Of a stretch of 64,000 bases of DNA, positions 57,700-64,000 are shown in pieces (position 1 is the first letter of the stretch; the number at the start of each line of letters is the position of its first letter). Origin of the DNA: Deuterostichococcus epilithicus (Eukaryota > Chlorophyta > Trebouxiophyceae > Prasiolales > Stichococcaceae); assembly GCA_033439295.1 (NCBI GenBank), contig JAVTLE010000023.1, positions 3,632,530-3,696,529 on the forward strand. The letters run 5' to 3'. The notes below the pieces were generated by a model that saw nothing but the letters and a program-made list of their open reading frames with translations, ran no database searches and had not been told where the DNA came from. The position numbers and the translations under genes are program-made.

Positions 57700-58461
57700 A
57701 GGACCTTCCAATTCGGTAGCCAGGTCCCCATCCAGACGTCTTCGCTGTCACAACAAGGTGCATACAATGTGTTGCCGCCGTCAACACCGGGGTAACATCA
57801 AAGTTTTCCAGTGGAACAGTGCCTTTGCCATCAGCACCCTGCAGAATGCAAGCTTGGATGGGTCCAAATTGAAACTGCGTTGCAGCATCAAAGTTGCGGC
57901 CGCCCCGATGTCATTTGGGGCTCGCAACTCTGCGCTTGCTGACGCATCGCCACGCCGCCGCCGCTGAACGCAGCCCACCTGTCAGCAGTGCGTGGCTGAC
58001 GGAAAGAGTCAAGGAGCGCAGGCGCCACTTCGGCTGGGCATTTTGTTACAGGAGGTATTGCCGCCATGCAGGACGAGGCTACTGGAGCCTGGCTTTAAAT
58101 TCACGGCATCCAGATTACCTATACAGGCGGCGGCTGGAGTGCAGAAGGCCGTGAAGGGTGTAATAGAACAGGGCAGCTATTCCGACGGCCCAAAACAGTG
58201 CGCCATACAGATGATCGAAACACTACTTTCAAAGGGCCGAGCATGATCTGCAAGACCGAATGCTTACAGCTTGCTCTGTGGTGCAGTTGGTATCAAGGTG
58301 GTGCATGAGGACATAACCTTCGCTAGCTAGCACATGACCCTGTCACGTGATATATGCATATGTTTGACACACAGCAACGTTTGCTGCACCAGCCTTCGGA
58401 CTGGTGCTACTCATCGCTCCGCTGCTGCCTTGAGAAGCAGTAACATCCATTCCAACACCCT
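57700..58461. other. Convergent intergenic interval; small doubtful ORF 57992-58246
   Basis: Between the stops of JMJD5 (+) and cytochrome c1 (-). A plus ORF of 84 codons (57992-58246) ends with a plausible sequence (QKAVKGVIEQGSYSDGPKQC, then AIQMIETLLSKGRA). It has no known domain and could simply be 3' untranslated sequence. TGTAA occurs at 58159-58163, a possible distal poly(A) signal for JMJD5. TTACA (TGTAA on the minus strand) near 58262 could serve cytochrome c1. Confidence 0.35.
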
Positions 58462-61310
58462 TCAGTTGACGGCATCCAGAATGATGCGGCGGGACTTGAC
58501 GGGGGCCCACTTCCTGCAGACAGGACACCAGTCCTGGTGATTATTCACTTGAATGACAGCAGCAAAATGACAGCAGCAGGCAACCGGATGCACACAAGTG
58601 CGTTTTCTCCGATGATGAAACAAGCCTTCAGACAACGTGCACTCCCCACGAGAATGATGCCCATGACGTTTGAAAGGCATGAAATGACATAAGCGACGGG
58701 AGGGCCAGGAGGGACAGAAACTCGCCAGCGCTTGTAGAAGACCTGAACGAAAGAGAAGGGGAGAGCTTAGCAACACACTGGAGACGCGCGGCACTGGCAT
58801 TCAAACTCACAAACAAGTAAACCTCCGTCAAAAAGCAGCGCACAGTATAGCCACTTCAAGTCAAGGGTTGCAAAAGCAATGCAACTTCACAGGACAAAAG
58901 AGTCATCCTCACCGCAGTGACCAGCACGAGCGACATCACGAAGATGAACTTGGTGCCTGCATGACATCACAACCCGTCTGGGGCATCCCGCACCAACGGC
59001 ATGGTACCAGACGAGTCGAAGCTGAGAATACGCATACAGCACCGACAATATCGCACAGCAAGCCTGATTATTGGACCGTACCCATCAATTTGCGGTCGTC
59101 GTGCTCCGGCTCTGCACAAGTTGTTGCAGGAATGGAGTAAGATCGGGAAGCAGGAAGCATATGCTCAAATTCATCACGAATGGCGGATGTGTGAGTCTCG
59201 ACTGTGCAGCCACATTACACACGGTCTGAGAAGCAAGACTGAATGCAGATATCCGTCACCTGCCGCCCAGCTCAGGAAGGTCACGATGTCCTGTGCAGCA
59301 TCGGAGTTCCGAGTCAACCCCCGAGACACGCCACACATGCTCATGCTACCGCAAGTTCACAAAGTTCGGAGTGCAGAGACCCCTGCATGCAGCTCCCAGT
59401 CACCCCTGCAATCACCTTGGCCTGCTGCGACTCTGTTGCGGGTGTCCCATCATCGTACTCGACGCCCTCATCGGCAAGCATCTTGGGCATAGCGATGGCG
59501 CCTCCCGGGAAGTACTGGGACATGGAGGACAGGAAACCCCCTCAGATGGTTGAGAAGCAGAGGTTGCAAAGCTGGTCGAGATGCAGGGTGGCTCAGCATG
59601 GTGTAGCACAGACAGCAATGCAGTGCGGCAAATATGACAGGACATGCTAGGTTGGAGCATCAGGGCGAATTTGGCCAACAGTTGAACATGAGCAGATGGG
59701 TCTGAGGCATTGAGAAACTGGACGCACTGGGTTCCAGTGAAGTCCCTCGCGTACCTACAAACAGCACAGCGAGGTTGTAGGATTAGCTGATAGGCGTCAG
59801 GACGCGGTGCCATGTACGCCGGGCATGAGTTGGGCAACTTTGACCGAGGGTGTGCACCCTCGGAAAACCCTAAAACAAACCTCCACAGCGCCATGCTGCC
59901 GATGCACTGATGTAGGCGGTGCTGCAGATACTGTGCGAATGGCAGATGACATAGAACTGCATGCCACAAAAGCCAAAACAGCCAACGACGCACAGCGACG
60001 CCGGCGGGCGGGTCGCGGTAGCCGAGCAGGAGGCTGAAGACGTAGTTCTGGCCGTCGTGCCGGGCCTTGGTGATGAGGGACAGGTCGGGCGGGTAGGCGC
60101 CGCCGTTGGCAGCGCGCGCCGCATTCTCGTTGGCGTAGGGTGCCGGCAGCGGGTCGGCAAGCCGGCCCGGGCGGTCGAACATCTCGCCCTCATCGTCCGG
60201 GCCGTCCGCCACCTATTTCCAGAGGGCAGCAAGACGGTGTCTGGAGGGCAGTCATAGCATGCAGACTGCAGGGGTAGTGCAATAGGCTGCTGGTGAGCCA
60301 CACATGTCGGATCAGGCGGCACCCGGGGGGGAGATGGCTGCCACAGTGCAGGACACCATGACGCATCCATCAGAAGTCGTGTGGCTGATGCAGTTGAAGC
60401 ATGCATTCGATCATTGGAATGGAAGCTGACACCTCGATGTCGGCGGCCATGGCCTTGGCCTCCTCCTCGGTGTAAGCGACGTCCACCAGGTTGCGGAAGT
60501 GCAGCTGCTGCATGCTGTGGCACGCCGCGCACACCTGCGAGTTGAGGGAACTATATTGTTGACGGCACGACGAAACAGAGCAATGTTTGCAAAGGGTAGC
60601 AGAGTAGCTAGCTGCATAGTATTCAGCTGCAATCTTCAAAGCGCGCATCGATGCGCCTGGTCAGGCCAAATTTAGCCTGGCGACCGCAATGTACGAAGAG
60701 ACGTCCTGCCATGGTTGTACGTCTCAGAGCTGAATCGAAACCCCACCTGCTGGTAGACCTGATAGCCACGGCGGATGGCTGTGTGGTCGTATGAGCTGAA
60801 CATGCCCTCGTGCGACCAGGGGTGCAGCGGCGCATGCAGCCCGTGCTCCGCCTCCTCCTCCGCGAGCGCCACGTGCGTGCCGGCACCCAGCGCGGCGGCG
60901 CCCAGCCNNGCCGCGCCCAGACCCAGCCAGCTCCGGCTGCTGCCGCCGCCGGTGGGGGCGCCCAGCGCGGCCTCCGCCGCGGCGCTGTGGCACTGCTGCG
61001 CTGCCGCGATGCCGGCGCCCGGCAGCACCTGGAGTATAACACGGTAGAAGAGGCTGCTTTGGAGGGTGCTGCGAAGCGGGAGCGACTCGGATGACTGCTG
61101 GTGGAAACCTCAAATACGGTTGAGCCGAATTACTGTTGCAGGATGCGATGAGCAGACGTAATAACAGCTCAGGCACGTGCAGCTGACGAGCATGGTCAAA
61201 TCTTCAGCTCAGCCCCGTGCAAGCACCTGTGGCAAGCCCTGCGAGCCCGATCCGCCTGCGACACTCTGGCGCAGCGCGCGCGCGAGCACGCCGCCACCGT
61301 TGCGCAGCAT
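58462..61310 (-). CDS. CYC1: Cytochrome c1, mitochondrial (complex III)
   Basis: Haem subunit of the ubiquinol-cytochrome c reductase; passes electrons from the Rieske protein to cytochrome c. Ten exons (minus): 61310-61227, 61028-60747, 60534-60433, 60212-59990, 59540-59416, 59290-59260, 59111-59082, 58956-58913, 58742-58726, 58513-58462; total 329 residues in one frame. Visible: Arg/Gly-rich presequence [20 protein letters not shown]; Ala/Leu bipartite sorting segment; [20 protein letters not shown]; haem-binding VCAACHSM (CxxCH); [20 protein letters not shown]; axial-Met region [34 protein letters not shown]-terminal anchor [18 protein letters not shown] and tail [14 protein letters not shown]. 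The intron 58725-58514 needs a GC donor to give the conserved WKW. Between GVAVR and YFPGG the usual EGLHYN-type residues are replaced by GFLSSMSQ, so that junction is less certain. Two Ns lie at 60908-60909. Confidence 0.93.
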
Positions 61311-61592
61311 CCTGGCAACCTCCTTTGCACCAGACGGTCTGTGCACGCTCGATCTCAGGCCCTCTGGCGCACTGACGGGATCCGTCACCCTAGCGAGTCT
61401 GCTAAAACCCTGGAGATTCGTGTCGAGCAGTAATGACAACACGTCTGGCAGAATGGGAGTGCAGAATCGTCGCGCAGCACCCTCAGTCGCAACATCACGA
61501 TTTTCAGGGGTGACATAACTCAGCCTCGCAATTGTGAGGACCTCGCCGGCGATTCCAGTGTTTTTAGAGGCCCGGGAGGCCGAGCAGTAGGG
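61311..61592. promoter_or_regulatory. 282-bp putative bidirectional promoter, CYC1 / NDUFV1
   Basis: The only sequence between the ATG of cytochrome c1 (-) and the ATG of NDUFV1 (+), so both 5' leaders and promoters must lie here or in the first exons. No TATA box is obvious. Confidence 0.6.
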
Positions 61593-63823
61593 ATGGCACT
61601 GCTCCGGGCTTCCCGCAGTGGCGCTCTGGGGCAGCTGAATGCCAGGTGGGCGTCTGCACCGAGCCAGGGAACTGCATGCGGGAAGACACGGGGCACTCAC
61701 GCGCAGCTGGCGGGCCCGATGGCTGACCTTAGTGAACAGAGCTTTCGCAACTTCACGAATGCTATTCACGCAAAGCAATGCCAAAACCTTCATGCACTTG
61801 TCAAAAGGCTTGCAGAGCCGCAGTTCCCATACTACTGAGACGGCATCTCGTGCCGCGCAGCTTTGCGCGGGCGTTCAGCGCCGCAGCGCCTGCACCGCAG
61901 CAGCCGGATTCTCCCCCGGAACGCACACACTTTGGCGGCCTCAAGGATGAGGACCGCATCTTCACAAACCTGTACGGCGTGCATGACCCCTTCCTCAAGG
62001 TGCCGGGGCTGCTGCGGTGAAAGGCGGTGTTGAAAGGAGCTTCACCCTTGTCACCGCTGCTGATGTCAGCGGTCACCACCACAAATATTGACATAACGCC
62101 TTTCAGGCCTTCAGCAGCACGAGGTGCACATCTCAGGTTTCAGGCTGATGCTCGTGCACCAGGGCGCGATGGCGCGCGGCGACTGGCACAGGACGAAGGA
62201 CCTGGTGACAAAGGGCACCGACTGGATCATCGACCAGATGAAGAAGTCGGGGCTGCGCGGCCGTGGCGGCGCCGGCTTTCCCTCCGGCCTCAAGTGGTCC
62301 TTCATGCCCAAGGTGGGCACGCCTGGGTGCTGGAGCGCATACCAAAGCCACCGCTGTGAAGTGCAGTCACCAAGCATAGGGCTGAATTGCAGTTTCGGGC
62401 TTGAATTTGCCGGCAGGTCATCGCATGCAGCCTCTCTGGACTTCACAGCAGTCACTGGCGACTGTTCAGTCCATATTCCCGTTGATCGAGTGCTTTTGCC
62501 CGAGGCGCAAAAGCTGTCCAAACCCGCCTCGGCAGGTGTCTGACGGGCGACCGTCGTACCTGGTGGTCAATGCCGACGAGTCGGAGCCGGGCACGTGCAA
62601 GGACCGGGAAATCATGCGCCACGACCCGCACAAGCTGCTGGAGGGCTGCCTCATTGCCGGCGTTGGCATGCGCGCCCGCGCCGGCTACATCTACATCCGG
62701 TGAGCAGGGTTGGTTGCATCATCTAGCGGGCTATTCTTCTGCTGCTGCGGCACGGTGCCAGTCGGGTGAAAGCCGGCAGCCTGCAGGCTCACTGGAGGCG
62801 GCTTGCACAAGGTGTAGCGGCCGCGCGCTTTGCAGGCTCACTGCTGGAGCGTGCCGAGCAGGGGGGACGCTCACAGCAGGGTGTTAGAGCTTTGAGCAGC
62901 CTCATTTGCGCCAGCAGAATGGGGCTCAGCGGGCAGCGGCTTGCTGCTGGCAGCCTCACCAGGACATGGGGCCGCTTGATACCTTGTTAGAAACACCCAA
63001 CAACAGCATCTCTGAAGCATTGCATCATCTGCCGCCGCAGGGGCGAGTACGTGAACGAGCGCAAGGCGCTGGAGCGGGCGCTGGATGAGGCGTACGCAAA
63101 GGGTTTCCTGGGCAAGGACGCATGCGGCAGCGGCTACGACTTCGACCTCAACATCCACTACGGCGCTGGCGCCTACATCTGCGGCGAGGAGACCGCCCTC
63201 ATCGAGTCCCTGGAGGGCAAGCAGGTGGCTGCCCTAAACCCAAGAACCCTGCGCATTTAGCCACCAGCTGAATCTTTCCAAAATGCACATTGATATCTAT
63301 GGGCTTTGCAATGATGAACTTAGACCATGAACCTATCGAACACCGAAGCTAAGGTCTTGGATGACAATTTGCTATGCTCAGTGTTCGTGGTACAGCAGCG
63401 TTTTTTCCGTGCGGCGGATGTGCCGTGTAATTATTGCGGGTTGGCCGAACCACGAGGCAGAGTGCTGCACATGTGCCCAACATGCCTGCGCTGTTCAGGA
63501 GTCCTGCGCAGCGTCAACTCGTGGCTTGGGGCGCCTTGCAGAGCACCACTGGGCGCCCTTTGCCACTGCTTGATAGCATTCATGAACTGCTGACTGAGCG
63601 ACACTCACAAACGCACCCGCAGGGCAAGCCGCGGTTGAAGCCGCCGTTCCCGGCAAACGTGGGCTTGTACGGCTGCCCAACAACGGTCACCAACGTGGAG
63701 ACCGTCGCGGTGTCGCCCACCATCCTGCGGCGTGGGCCGGAGTGGTTCTCCTCCTTTGGCCGCAAGAACAACCACGGCACCAAGCTGTTCAACATCAGCG
63801 GCCACGTCAACACGCCCTGCACG
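61593..63823 (+). CDS. NDUFV1: NADH:ubiquinone oxidoreductase 51-kDa flavoprotein (NDUFV1), 3' end outside window
   Basis: NADH- and FMN-binding subunit of mitochondrial complex I. Exons: 61593-61645, 61861-61999, 62163-62312, 62536-62699, 63041-63224, 63623-63823; 297 codons so far in one frame. The first exon ([17 protein letters not shown]) joins in phase to [13 protein letters not shown], a typical mitochondrial presequence. Conserved blocks follow: [49 protein letters not shown] (FMN site), [71 protein letters not shown]. The C-terminal part with the 4Fe-4S cysteines is beyond the window, and 63824-64000 is intron. The donor is followed by a C-rich run (63829-63860). Confidence 0.96.
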
Positions 63824-64000
63824 GTGCGCCCCCCCACCCCCCACCCCCCACCCACGCCACCTCAGGTTGCTGTCCTTCCTTGCCCCAAACCGCCACACTG
63901 CAAATGACATGGTCATTATGCTGCGGCGCCTCCTGGCGTCGCCTCCTTGCATCCGGCTCAACATTGCCGCCTGGTCCTGGCAGCCACCGTTTGGACATCC

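Noticed and set aside
63824-63900. C-rich run after the last NDUFV1 donor as a regulatory G-quadruplex
   Set aside because: The complementary strand could form one, but C-rich intron starts are not rare at this GC content and nothing else supports a function.
1-64000. CRISPR arrays, bacterial operons, riboswitches
   Set aside because: No regularly spaced identical short repeats and no prokaryotic gene layout; spliced genes throughout show a eukaryotic nuclear origin.

Overview
The window is nuclear DNA of a GC-rich, intron-dense green alga, most likely a trebouxiophyte/chlorophyte (inference). The evidence is the gene content (plant-type RME-8/GRV2, a JMJD5/JMJ30-type JmjC protein, a PPR-SAP protein resembling plastid pTAC3, mitochondrial complex I and III subunits), strong G/C third-position bias, Ala-rich insertions, short exons separated by 100-800 bp introns, 3' splice sites mostly of the form (C/T)GCAG, and a TGTAA motif after a stop codon. 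Short runs of N (near 1724, 11342, 23052, 23073, 49707-49715, 60908) mark assembly gaps.

Layout. 1-16918 (+): the 3' 30 exons of a GRV2/RME-8 (DNAJC13) gene, 2123 codons in one continuous spliced frame. 16919-20811: mostly non-genic, with coding-like islands and an intron-containing tRNA-Ser(AGA). 20812-31485 (-): a tricalbin/extended-synaptotagmin-like gene (membrane segment, SMP domain, C2 domain, long acidic region, second membrane segment at the extreme C terminus). 31486-44900: accessory region with an hAT-type MITE carrying a perfect 8-bp target duplication, a frameshifted F-box/LRR gene, an inverted repeat around tRNA-Ser(GCT), a 2.9-kb element whose ends are packed with TTCCACC motifs, and a second, 5'-truncated F-box/LRR copy in opposite orientation. 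45238-54328 (-): PPR-SAP protein (pTAC3-like). 54674-57699 (+): JMJD5-type JmjC oxygenase. 58462-61310 (-): cytochrome c1. 61593-end (+): NDUFV1, cut by the window edge.

Functional grouping. Cytochrome c1 (complex III) and NDUFV1 (complex I) are divergent from a shared 282-bp interval, which suggests a bidirectional promoter for two respiratory genes. The pTAC3-like and JMJD5 genes are also divergent (345 bp). JMJD5 and cytochrome c1 are convergent.

The most unusual signal is recurrent. Many introns, in at least four unrelated genes, contain one to four decayed tandem copies of the edge of the adjacent exon, usually with its splice site, spaced roughly 70-250 bp apart. This includes a near-perfect second copy of the J-domain HPD segment of GRV2. 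Five introns also appear to use GC-AG rather than GT-AG boundaries. Together these suggest introns that grow by repeated tandem duplication across splice junctions.
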